A stretch of 9,381 bases of DNA from an uncultured Eubacteriales bacterium (GTDB lineage: Bacteria; Bacillota; Clostridia; Oscillospirales; CAG-272), in contig URCP01000105.1 of the NCBI GenBank assembly GCA_900546315.1, positions 1-9,381 of the forward strand. The letters are read 5' to 3'. The position numbers and the translations under genes were made by a program. Positions 1-5,575 of the stretch are shown one piece after another. Positions within the stretch are counted from its first letter, which is position 1. Each line of letters begins with the position of its first letter. Under the pieces are notes generated by a model. The model saw only the letters and a list, made by a program, of their open reading frames with translations, had not been told where the DNA came from and searched no databases.

Positions 1-1
1 A

Positions 2-91
2 TTTATCGCGGGGGTGATGTTGATTCTGTCCATACTGACGCTTCGGCTCCCGCAGTGGCGGAAGCTCCCTTTCTCCCTGTTTCGGGGATGA
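2..91 (+). CDS. Possible C-terminal end of a membrane protein (partial, runs off the left edge)
   Basis: An open frame enters from the left edge and stops at TGA (89-91). The 29 visible residues begin with a strongly hydrophobic stretch (FIAGVMLILSILTLRL), followed by a basic tail (QWRKLPFSLFRG). This is what the last transmembrane helix and cytoplasmic tail of an integral membrane protein look like. About three quarters of third codon positions are G or C, like the neighbouring genes. No family can be recognised from so little. The call is uncertain: a strong leftward promoter lies only about 90 bp downstream, and no rightward terminator follows the stop, so the true gene at this edge could instead be a leftward one. 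A minus-strand ATG at 31-33 opens a short frame (MDRINITPAIN) that also reaches the edge, but it has only a weak, distant Shine-Dalgarno. Confidence 0.4.
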   Translation, partial: FIAGVMLILSILTLRLPQWRKLPFSLFRG

Positions 92-345
92 TTTCGCGGG
101 GAAGACGCGCTTACTGACAATCCATGTCCGGGTTTCCCGGCAAGAGAAGGTTTCAGAACGCATTTCCCTGTCTTACGAATCAATTATACCATAATAACTA
201 TTTCGAGTCAATAGCAATTGTACACATATTCGCGACAGTATTTTTATACATAGTGCACCATTTACAGTCTTTTTAGTGACAATATATAGTTTAAGTTGAT
301 AAAATCACTGATCTGAGGTTGTTCCCGCGGATGTCTGCGGGACAG
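92..345. other. Intergenic region, AT-rich core, no convincing gene
   Basis: No convincing reading frame was found on either strand. Bases 92-180 are moderately GC-rich and contain a small perfect hairpin (CCGGG-TTT-CCCGG, 128-140). Bases 181-315 are very AT-rich and carry the leftward promoter listed separately. Bases 321-343 can form a bulged hairpin (GTTCCCGC with GCGGGAC) that has no T-run on either side, so it is not a standard terminator. No tRNA cloverleaf or direct repeat was seen. Confidence 0.6.
183..211 (-). promoter_or_regulatory. Strong leftward sigma-A type promoter with no clear gene in view
   Basis: Read on the minus strand, TTGACT (206-211) is followed after exactly 17 bp by TATAAT (183-188). 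Transcription would start near base 176 and run towards base 1. The element matches the other promoters of this window, including the GG just before the -10 box. The gene it serves is not clear: it is either a leftward gene starting near base 33 or beyond the edge, or an antisense transcript over the membrane-protein tail. Confidence 0.7.
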
Positions 346-374
346 AAAAAACGCCGCCCATTGCCGGCAGCGTT
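346..374 (-). terminator. Intrinsic terminator of the TtcA-like gene
   Basis: Read leftward, the arm AACGCTGCC (366-374) pairs with GGCGGCGTT (350-358), with one G-U pair, around a 7-nt loop. A run of six T follows (A-run 346-351 on the plus strand). It lies about 35 bp past the stop codon of the leftward gene at 410. Confidence 0.85.
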
Positions 375-409
375 TCAATCTTTTGATATATCGTTTCAGC
401 GGAAGACAG

Positions 410-1285
410 TCACTCTTCCCTGTCCCCGCTTTTCATTCTTCCCCTCGCGCTGAATAATTCATCGAAATCGTACTGCTTCCCGTCGGTCTTATACCCGACC
501 ATCGTGTCAAGCTGAACCGAGTGAATGCTGTTGAATATGCTCTTCTCAATATCAGGGTTATCCTTTTTCAGCGCCTTTATCAGGTTCTTCGTCTCAAGCC
601 GCTTCGAAACGCCCTCGTTCGCGGCGCTGTTTTCGGTGAAGCGGCAGGCGCAGCGTATGAAATCGAGGTTATTGTACCTCGCCCACGAGATTATATCATC
701 TTCTCTCACCATGTAGAGCGGTCTGATCAGCTGCATCCCCTCAAAGTTCGTCGACCACAGCTTCGGCGGCATCGCCTGTATCTGCGCACCCCAGAACATT
801 CCCATCACCGTCGTCTCGATGACGTCCGAAAAATGGTGTCCGAGCGCGATCTTGTTGCAGCCCATCTCCCGCGCCTTGTTGTAGAGGTGCCCGCGCCGCA
901 TTCTCGCGCAGAGATAGCACGGCGATTTCCCGGCAGCGTTCGCCACGTCGAAAATATTCGTCTCGAATATCGTCAGCGGTATGTCAAGCAGCTTCGCGTT
1001 ATACTCGATCTTGGCGCGGTTCTCCGCGTTGTACCCGGGATCCATGCAGAGGAAAGTCAGCTCAAACGGCACGTCGCTGTGCTCATGAAGCATCTGAAGC
1101 AGCTTCGCCATAAGCATCGAATCCTTGCCGCCGGAGATGCACGCCGCTACCCTGTCCCCCGGCTCGATCAGGCTGTATCGCTTGACCGCCGTCGTGAACG
1201 GGTTCCATATCGTCTTCCTGTATTTTTTCTGTATGCTGCGTTTCGCCTGCTCGTGCGGCTCGAAATGCCTGTTTCCTTCGCTCAT
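410..1285 (-). CDS. TtcA-like PP-loop ATPase, probable tRNA 2-thiolation enzyme
   Basis: This 291-residue cytoplasmic protein belongs to the adenine-nucleotide alpha-hydrolase (PP-loop) family. The ATP-binding PP-loop SGGKDS is at residues 51-56. A CxxC pair (C123, C126) precedes an RRGxLY segment, followed by KIALGHHFSDVIET (145-158) and AMPPKLWS (171-178), all characteristic of TtcA. TtcA makes 2-thiocytidine at tRNA position 32 by adenylating the base and transferring sulfur through an iron-sulfur cluster held by the CxxC pair and a later cysteine. The later cysteines here are C212 and C214 (CxC), where E. coli TtcA has CxxC. The start is supported by AAAGG about 10 nt upstream. The gene stands alone, with its own promoter (1336-1364) and terminator. 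The PP-loop family is certain. The exact substrate is inferred and could be another thiolated tRNA base. Confidence 0.88.
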   Translation of the reverse strand: MSEGNRHFEPHEQAKRSIQKKYRKTIWNPFTTAVKRYSLIEPGDRVAACISGGKDSMLMAKLLQMLHEHSDVPFELTFLCMDPGYNAENRAKIEYNAKLLDIPLTIFETNIFDVANAAGKSPCYLCARMRRGHLYNKAREMGCNKIALGHHFSDVIETTVMGMFWGAQIQAMPPKLWSTNFEGMQLIRPLYMVREDDIISWARYNNLDFIRCACRFTENSAANEGVSKRLETKNLIKALKKDNPDIEKSIFNSIHSVQLDTMVGYKTDGKQYDFDELFSARGRMKSGDREE

Positions 1286-1310
1286 TTCAGATGACCTTTC
1301 AGTGTTGATT

Positions 1311-1329
1311 GCCTATAGACACAATAGGC
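1311..1329 (-). repeat. Inverted repeat at the transcription start of the TtcA-like gene
   Basis: GCCTAT and ATAGGC form a perfect 6-bp inverted repeat around a 7-nt centre. It lies immediately downstream of the -10 box (1336-1341), so it would cover the start point and could form a hairpin at the very 5' end of the mRNA. It may be an mRNA-stabilising hairpin or an operator. It lies more than 10 nt upstream of the ribosome-binding site. Confidence 0.55.
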
Positions 1330-1335
1330 TTTACT

Positions 1336-1364
1336 ATTATACCCCTCCGCGTGTCAAAAGTCAA
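1336..1364 (-). promoter_or_regulatory. Promoter of the TtcA-like gene
   Basis: On the minus strand, TTGACT (1359-1364) and TATAAT (1336-1341) are separated by exactly 17 bp. The predicted start is about 45 nt before the ATG at 1285. It diverges from the rightward promoter at 1415-1443. Confidence 0.85.
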
Positions 1365-1414
1365 TATATATTTTGTAACAATTCCTGACAGCGGGATAAT
1401 TTTCGCGAATACTA

Positions 1415-1443
1415 TTGATTTTCCGCGCGGAGAGTGGTATAAT
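1415..1443 (+). promoter_or_regulatory. Promoter of the Dabb / SGNH esterase transcription unit
   Basis: TTGATT (1415-1420) and TATAAT (1438-1443) are separated by exactly 17 bp. The predicted start lies about 35 nt before the ATG at 1486. The -10 context (GGTATAATAG) is identical to that of the divergent promoter on the other strand. Confidence 0.82.
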
Positions 1444-1485
1444 AGAATTATATGCAACCTGACAGGAAAGGCAAGGTTTTTTATA

Positions 1486-1776
1486 ATGGTAAAACACATA
1501 GTATGCTTCAAGCTCAAGGACCCTACCCCCGAGGCGTGCGAGAAATGCCGCGAGGTTCTTCTCTCGATGAAGGGCAACGTCCCGACTCTTCGCGGGATCG
1601 AGGTCGGGATCGACTTCATGCGCTCCGCGCGCTCCTGTGACGTCGTTCTGCTCGTCGACGTCGAGGACAGGAACGCCCTCACCGAGTACGACCATGACAA
1701 GTACCACTGCGAGGTCGTAAAGACCCATATGCACGCCGTCTGCGCGTCAAGCACCTCCGCGGACTACGAGTATTGA
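1486..1776 (+). CDS. Dabb-domain (stress-responsive alpha/beta-barrel) protein
   Basis: This 96-residue protein has the typical opening of the Dabb family, MVKHIVCFKLKD, followed by a central helix region and a beta strand (CDVVLLVDVE, 51-60). A TEYDHDKYHCEVV segment (66-78) resembles the family's Y..hP.H..V motif, and the length is typical. Dabb proteins are small dimeric ferredoxin-like barrels. Some are enzymes (for example olivetolic acid cyclase in plants), but most bacterial members have no assigned reaction. The frame stays open further upstream, but the ATG at 1486 fits because it follows AAGG by about 9 nt, and the upstream residues overlap the promoter. The gene is first in a rightward unit, 24 bp before the SGNH esterase, so the two are probably co-transcribed. 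Seven of 96 residues are His or Tyr near the C-terminal half. The substrate is unknown. Confidence 0.8.
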   Translation: MVKHIVCFKLKDPTPEACEKCREVLLSMKGNVPTLRGIEVGIDFMRSARSCDVVLLVDVEDRNALTEYDHDKYHCEVVKTHMHAVCASSTSADYEY

Positions 1777-1800
1777 TTTTTAGAAACGAGGTTTTATAAT

Positions 1801-2763
1801 ATGCAGCATTTCAACTACGACCATCCGTCGGTAAGATATACCGGCCGCTTCGGGCGCTCAGCCGGAATGGCGGCGACAGCCTGCGGCTCATATTTTGAGG
1901 TCGCCTTCAGGGGATCTTATATCGTTCTGTTCTTCGACACTGATTTCATGCCGGATCAGCATGGTCATGTCTATCTCGAGCTTGACGGCGGCGCCAGATT
2001 CGAGTCGGACATCCAGAAGTACATCCGCGTCGACGCGAGGGCTGACGGGGAGCACACGCTGAAGGTCATTTACAAGTCGAACGTCGAGATGAACCAGCGC
2101 TGGTATCAGCCGCTGACCGGCAAGATGGACTTCACCGGCTACGACGCCGAGGACGCCGGGACTCTCGCTCCGGACAACAGAAAGACTATAGAGATTGTCG
2201 GCGACTCGATCACCGAGGGCGTGCTCATTGACGCGTTCAGGAATCCTTTCCGGAACGACCAGTCGAACAGACCGTTCCAGGACGATGTCACCGCGACCTA
2301 CGGCTGGCTGACAGCAGAGGCGCTTGACCTTCGCCCGTTCATGATGGGCTACGGCGCGGTCGGCAACACTCACGGCGGATGCGGAGGAGTTCCGAAGACG
2401 GCGGACGCTTACCCGTTCAACTTCAACGGCTCGCCGGTAACATATCCGTCCTGCGATTATATCATGATAAACCACGGCGCGAACGACCGCGGACACTCCG
2501 ATTACCTGCCGGAGTATGAGGGTGTCCTCGATCTCATCCGCGGGCGGAACCCTGAGTCGGTGATCATCGTTCTCTCCCCGTTCTGCGGCGCGTTTGACGA
2601 TGATCTGCCGGGATTTATAAGGGATTACAACGAAAAGCGCGGAGACAGCGTCAGGTATATCTCCTCTCACGGCTGGGTACCATTAGATCCGCTCCACCCG
2701 CTGCGCGACGGCCACGCCGAGATCGCGAAGCGCCTTATTCCCGAGATGAAGAAGATCATCTGA
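1801..2763 (+). CDS. SGNH/GDSL hydrolase with CE2-like N-terminal domain (probable carbohydrate esterase)
   Basis: This 320-residue protein has two parts. Residues 1-125 look like the beta-sandwich jelly-roll domain found in front of family CE2 acetyl-esterases (SYFEVAFRGSYIVLFF, 30-45). Residues 128-320 are an SGNH hydrolase: the block I serine is S136 in GDSITEG, block II glycine is in GYGAVGN (183-189), block III asparagine is N228 in GAND, and the catalytic Asp/His are D296 and H299 in DPLHP. Such enzymes remove acetyl groups from xylan, mannan or other sugars. There is no signal peptide, so it should act in the cytoplasm, perhaps on imported acetylated oligosaccharides. The start is supported by GAGG about 9 nt upstream. 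It follows the Dabb gene by 24 bp and precedes corA by 64 bp with no terminator. The esterase class is firm; the substrate is inferred. Confidence 0.87.
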   Translation: MQHFNYDHPSVRYTGRFGRSAGMAATACGSYFEVAFRGSYIVLFFDTDFMPDQHGHVYLELDGGARFESDIQKYIRVDARADGEHTLKVIYKSNVEMNQRWYQPLTGKMDFTGYDAEDAGTLAPDNRKTIEIVGDSITEGVLIDAFRNPFRNDQSNRPFQDDVTATYGWLTAEALDLRPFMMGYGAVGNTHGGCGGVPKTADAYPFNFNGSPVTYPSCDYIMINHGANDRGHSDYLPEYEGVLDLIRGRNPESVIIVLSPFCGAFDDDLPGFIRDYNEKRGDSVRYISSHGWVPLDPLHPLRDGHAEIAKRLIPEMKKII

Positions 2764-2827
2764 CATATCCCCGTCCGATTCCGGACAAGCGCGAAAACCC
2801 GAATACACCGAAAGGCGGAGCCGCATC

Positions 2828-3775
2828 ATGATAAAATACCACATCGAAGACGAGAACAACAGAATAGTGACGGTCGACTCCTTCCCGGACAACGATAAGT
2901 GCTGGATACAGATGATCGACCCGACAGACGACGAGCTGCGTGAGATCACGATGCGCTTTGACCTGCCGATGGAGGCGTGCCGCGCCGCCCTCGACCTTGA
3001 CGAGCGCTCGCGTATAGATATCGACGACAATTACCGTATGCTTCTCGTGAACATACCGACCCGTGAGGAGACGAGCGACCGGGAGCTGTACACGACGATT
3101 CCTTTGTCGATGATCCTCGCCGGCAACGCGATAATCACGATCTGCCCGAAGGATACGCATATCCTGCGAGGCTTTTCTAACGGGAGTGAGCGCGGGTTCC
3201 ATCCGTCGATGCGCTCGAGATGCGTGTTTCAGATACTCTACGCGACGGCGAGGCGGTATCTGATCTATCTGAGACTTATCGAGAAGAAGATAGACGGCGT
3301 AGAGCTTGAGTTCAGCCGGATGCAGAAGAACCGCGAGCTGCTCGAGCTGATGAAGCTCCAGAAGTCGCTTGTCTACTTCACGACCGGGCTCCGTTCGAAC
3401 GAGGCGGTGCTCGAGAAGCTGGTGCGCACTGACGTCGTCAAGAAATACGACGAGGACGCCGACCTGCTCGAGGACGTGATCGTCGAGAACAAGCAGGCGA
3501 TAGAGATGGCGAAGATACACACGGAGATTCTCTCGAATCTGTCGAACACCTTTGCCGCCGTGATCTCGAACAACCTGAACGTCGCGATGAAGGTCCTCGC
3601 GATAATAACGATAGTGATGGCGATCCCGACGATAATCTTCTCCGCGTACGGCATGAACGTGATAAACATCCCTCTCGACGAGAACCCGTACGGCTTCGTG
3701 ATAGTCATCGCGATATCGGTGATAGCGAGCCTCCTGACGATAGTCATCTTCTCAAAAATCAAACTGTTCAAATAG
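2828..3775 (+). CDS. corA: CorA-family divalent metal cation transporter
   Basis: This 315-residue protein matches CorA in length and layout. A soluble alpha/beta N-terminal domain spans residues 1-150, and a long, charged helical stalk spans about 145-250. Two C-terminal membrane helices follow (about 254-273 and 289-308). The signature YGMN is at 274-277, at the end of the first helix, with a short acidic outer loop (IPLDENPYGF) and a basic tail (KIKLFK). CorA pentamers carry Mg2+, and some also Co2+ or Ni2+, into the cell, and the GMN motif selects hydrated Mg2+. The start is supported by GGAG 8 nt upstream. It lies 64 bp after the esterase gene. That gap contains only a small hairpin (GTCCG-ATTC-CGGAC, 2773-2786) with no T-run, so read-through from the esterase is likely. 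The family is certain; Mg2+ rather than another metal is inferred. Confidence 0.93.
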   Translation: MIKYHIEDENNRIVTVDSFPDNDKCWIQMIDPTDDELREITMRFDLPMEACRAALDLDERSRIDIDDNYRMLLVNIPTREETSDRELYTTIPLSMILAGNAIITICPKDTHILRGFSNGSERGFHPSMRSRCVFQILYATARRYLIYLRLIEKKIDGVELEFSRMQKNRELLELMKLQKSLVYFTTGLRSNEAVLEKLVRTDVVKKYDEDADLLEDVIVENKQAIEMAKIHTEILSNLSNTFAAVISNNLNVAMKVLAIITIVMAIPTIIFSAYGMNVINIPLDENPYGFVIVIAISVIASLLTIVIFSKIKLFK

Positions 3776-3777
3776 CC

Positions 3778-3813
3778 AAAAAACCGCTGATTTTGTGTCA
3801 GCGGTTTCTTTTT
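3778..3813. terminator. Two-way intrinsic terminator between corA and the leftward operon
   Basis: A perfect 10-bp stem, AAACCGCTGA (3781-3790) with TCAGCGGTTT (3798-3807), closes a 7-nt loop. T-rich sequence follows on the right (TTTCTTTTT), and six A on the left (3778-3783) give a T-run for leftward transcripts. It begins 2 bp after the corA stop codon and can also end the leftward operon whose last gene stops at 3894. Confidence 0.92.
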
Positions 3814-3877
3814 CGACGCACTATGTCTGATGTGGCAGAGCCTTCAGACGACTGTAGCCGAATATTTGACTATGCCC

Positions 3878-3893
3878 CCGGCGGCTCCGCCGG
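3878..3893. repeat. GC-rich palindrome directly after the ABM gene stop
   Basis: CCGGCGG and CCGCCGG form a near-continuous 7-bp inverted repeat with a 2-nt centre, touching the stop codon of the leftward gene at 3894. It has no T-run, so it is not a full terminator. It could protect the 3' end of the operon mRNA or pause transcription before the terminator at 3778-3813. No second copy was seen in the window. Confidence 0.5.
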
Positions 3894-4187
3894 TTAGTCG
3901 AACGCGAGCGGCGTGTGAGCGATTCCTACGCGCTTTACAGCCATGTAGGGCTCGACGGTGTCGCGCCACTTTTTGTAGTGTTCGGTTTCTTTGTGCGCTT
4001 TCGCGTCTTCGGGGGTCTTGTAGACTTCGTAGAGGGTGAAGTAGGTGGGGGCGTCGTTCGACTGGAGGACGTCGAAGCGGACGTTGCCGGGCTCCTTGCG
4101 GGAGTTTTCGTGGTTGTAGAGGGAGATTTTCTTGAAATCCTCTACGTTTTCCGGCTTTACGTGAATTATTACTGTTGTCGCTATCAT
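3894..4187 (-). CDS. ABM-fold protein resembling LsrG (antibiotic biosynthesis monooxygenase family)
   Basis: This 97-residue protein fits the dimeric ferredoxin-like ABM fold in full length. It opens with the family strand MIATTVIIHVKPENVEDF. The segment EPGNVRFDVLQSND (32-45), then YFTLYEVYKTPED (49-61) and AHKETEHYKKW (64-74), follow the pattern of E. coli LsrG and YgiN. LsrG isomerises phosphorylated autoinducer-2, and YgiN is a quinol monooxygenase, so the family fold does not fix the reaction. The start is supported by AAAGG 7 nt upstream. That site overlaps the TAA stop of the VOC gene, whose end lies only 10 bp away, so the two are translationally close. It is the last gene of the four-gene operon. 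No other lsr genes are in the window, so a true AI-2 role is not supported; aldehyde or enediol chemistry on a small metabolite is more neutral. Confidence 0.83.
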   Translation of the reverse strand: MIATTVIIHVKPENVEDFKKISLYNHENSRKEPGNVRFDVLQSNDAPTYFTLYEVYKTPEDAKAHKETEHYKKWRDTVEPYMAVKRVGIAHTPLAFD

Positions 4188-4197
4188 TTTTTTACCT

Positions 4198-4608
4198 TTA
4201 TATCATCTTGAAGAATTCGATCTGCTCGTTGTCCGGACCGTAGACGAACGCGATGCGGAGCGTGACCTTCTCGGGCTTGCTGTCGAGCGGAACGGTCTTC
4301 GGAGGGGTGAGCGGCTTAGCGCCTGCCGCGAGAGCGGTCTCGTACGCCTGATCGACGTCGTCGACGCCGTAAGCGAAGTGGATGTACTTGCCGAGCTCAG
4401 CCTCAGCGTCAGAGCCGCCCGCGAAGAGCTCGAGTATGCCGGCGCCGGAGCCGAACTTCAGCATCTGCACGTGTCCGTCGCCCTCGCCCCACGAGATGTA
4501 GGGGATCATTCCGAGACCTTCGGTGTAGAACTTGTAGGACTTGTCAAAATCGGTTGCTTTGAGCGCGAGGTGCGCGATGGTGAGTCCGGGGATCTTCTTG
4601 TTTTCCAT
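4198..4608 (-). CDS. VOC-family (glyoxalase-fold) metalloprotein
   Basis: This protein has 136 residues from the chosen start. Two beta-alpha-beta-beta-beta units are visible: IAHLALKATDFDKSYKFYTE (11-30) and YIHFAYGVDDVDQAYETALA (75-94). The four metal-ligand positions of glyoxalase I type enzymes are all filled: H13, E60 (ILELF), H77 and E131 (QIEFF). It is therefore probably an active metal-dependent lyase, isomerase or epimerase rather than a drug-binding protein. An ATG 18 nt upstream (4626) is in frame but has no ribosome-binding site, whereas AAAGGA sits 9 nt before the ATG at 4608, so the shorter form is preferred. It is the third gene of the leftward operon, 31 bp after the PhnP-like gene and 10 bp before the ABM gene. 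Glyoxalase I (methylglyoxal detoxification) is possible but not shown. Confidence 0.87.
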   Translation of the reverse strand: MENKKIPGLTIAHLALKATDFDKSYKFYTEGLGMIPYISWGEGDGHVQMLKFGSGAGILELFAGGSDAEAELGKYIHFAYGVDDVDQAYETALAAGAKPLTPPKTVPLDSKPEKVTLRIAFVYGPDNEQIEFFKMI

Positions 4609-4639
4609 GGTGTTTGTTCCTTTCATATCATTATCATTT

Positions 4640-5485
4640 TCAGAGTTCGATTATCATTCCGTCGTACGAGACTTCGAATCCGCCGTCATTCGCCGGCTTC
4701 AGGAAATCGTCGTATACCGAGCATTTCCCGTTGTGCGAGAAATGGTTCGCGATGAAGCGCGTCTTTTCGTCCGCGAATCCCTCCGCGAGGAAGCGGCGCC
4801 TGACCTCGATATTCTCGGTGAGCGACATATGACCGATATAGTCAAGCGGAGTCAGCGCGTTGCAGCAGTCGAGCGAGACCATGTCGAAGCGCGGTTTCAT
4901 CTCCGCGAGGAAGTCCCAGACCTCATCCGGGAAGAAATGCGTGTCGTGCGCGTAAAGAATCGTCTTGTCGCCGTCCGAGATTATGTAGATAAGCGGACCG
5001 GCTTTCGGGTCGTGAAGCCCGGTGAGCGGGGTTATCGTGTAATTCTGCGTTCTGAACGGCTCGTAAGCCTTCACCTCGGTGAAGGTGACCCTTCCGAGCT
5101 TTGTCAGGCGTTCGAGCGTCTGCGGACCTCTTTCGGTCACCGCTCTCTCCCTGACCTCCTTTGAGCCGAAGAAATCGAGCCTCCAGCCCTCCGGCGGGTT
5201 TGCGAAGCCCGGAAGGATCATCTCGAGGTCGACGGGATAGAAATGATCAGAGTGCGCGTGTGTGATGACGCAGCTGCGGATATTCGTCGAGTCAATCCCG
5301 AAGCGCTGGATATGCGTAAGTGTGTCCGCCCCGAAATCGATCAAAAGTCTGCCGTCGACTATTGCCTGCGGTCTTGACCTGACAGCCCTGCCGCCGATGA
5401 GCCGTGCCTTCTTACAGTTGTCGCAGCCGCAGAAATATGCGGGAATGCCCTCCGCCGCGGCTGTTCCGAGGTATCTGAATACCAT
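4640..5485 (-). CDS. PhnP-like metallo-beta-lactamase-fold phosphodiesterase
   Basis: This protein has 281 residues from the chosen start. The metal-binding motif THAHSDH (H76, H78, D80, H81) and the later ligands H158, D181 and H248 are those of the MBL fold. Near the N-terminus, C19-x-C21-xx-C24 (CGCDNC) matches the structural zinc site of E. coli PhnP, and the C-terminus GFEVSYDGMIIEL is very close to PhnP's ending. PhnP hydrolyses 5-phosphoribosyl 1,2-cyclic phosphate in phosphonate breakdown; relatives act on other cyclic phosphodiesters. At 281 residues it is somewhat longer than E. coli PhnP. AAGGAG 7 nt before the ATG at 5485 fixes the start; an upstream in-frame ATG (5539) lies inside a hairpin and has no such site. 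No other phn genes are present, so the natural substrate is uncertain. It is the second gene of the operon. Confidence 0.87.
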   Translation of the reverse strand: MVFRYLGTAAAEGIPAYFCGCDNCKKARLIGGRAVRSRPQAIVDGRLLIDFGADTLTHIQRFGIDSTNIRSCVITHAHSDHFYPVDLEMILPGFANPPEGWRLDFFGSKEVRERAVTERGPQTLERLTKLGRVTFTEVKAYEPFRTQNYTITPLTGLHDPKAGPLIYIISDGDKTILYAHDTHFFPDEVWDFLAEMKPRFDMVSLDCCNALTPLDYIGHMSLTENIEVRRRFLAEGFADEKTRFIANHFSHNGKCSVYDDFLKPANDGGFEVSYDGMIIEL

Positions 5486-5503
5486 TTTTGTCTCCTTAAT
5501 CTC

Positions 5504-5559
5504 CCGGCAGAAACGCCGGAAGCCGGTACGGCTCATCATTTTTTTGAGGGCCGTACCGG
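5504..5559 (-). promoter_or_regulatory. Two consecutive hairpins in the leader before the PhnP-like gene
   Basis: In the leftward mRNA, a perfect 10-bp stem, CCGGTACGGC (5550-5559) with GCCGTACCGG (5523-5532), closes a 17-nt A-rich loop. A 5-bp stem follows, CCGGC (5515-5519) with GCCGG (5504-5508). The Shine-Dalgarno AAGGAG starts about 6 nt later. Neither hairpin has a T-run, so they are not terminators. The second GCCGG could pair instead with a CCGGC at 5522-5526, giving two exclusive folds. A role in mRNA processing, stability or translation is possible. Confidence 0.55.
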
Positions 5560-5575
5560 TGATTAATGTTGTGTG

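Noticed and set aside
1..180. Possible cobalamin riboswitch in the leftward leader (AGGGAA and GCCACTG boxes on the minus strand)
   Set aside because: The short boxes occur, but the GGTG/TCC stem and the B12-box sequence are missing, so this is probably chance.
321..343. GC-rich hairpin as a second terminator
   Set aside because: It has a bulge and no T-run in either direction.
521..1294. Long plus-strand open frame over the TtcA-like gene
   Set aside because: It is Arg-rich, has no family motif, and mirrors a clear PP-loop gene on the other strand; a shadow of GC-rich coding DNA.
1309..1485. Upstream extension of the Dabb protein
   Set aside because: The extra 59 residues would overlap the promoter at 1415-1443 and match no family; the ATG at 1486 has its own ribosome-binding site.
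3815..3877. Small gene between the corA terminator and the ABM gene
   Set aside because: Only a short frame overlapping the ABM gene is open, with no ribosome-binding site and no recognisable product.
4609..4626. Longer start for the VOC protein (ATG at 4624-4626)
   Set aside because: There is no Shine-Dalgarno before it, while AAAGGA lies 9 nt before the ATG at 4606-4608.
5486..5539. Longer start for the PhnP-like protein
   Set aside because: The upstream ATG lies in the hairpin loop, and the extra residues are translated hairpin; AAGGAG marks the ATG at 5483-5485.
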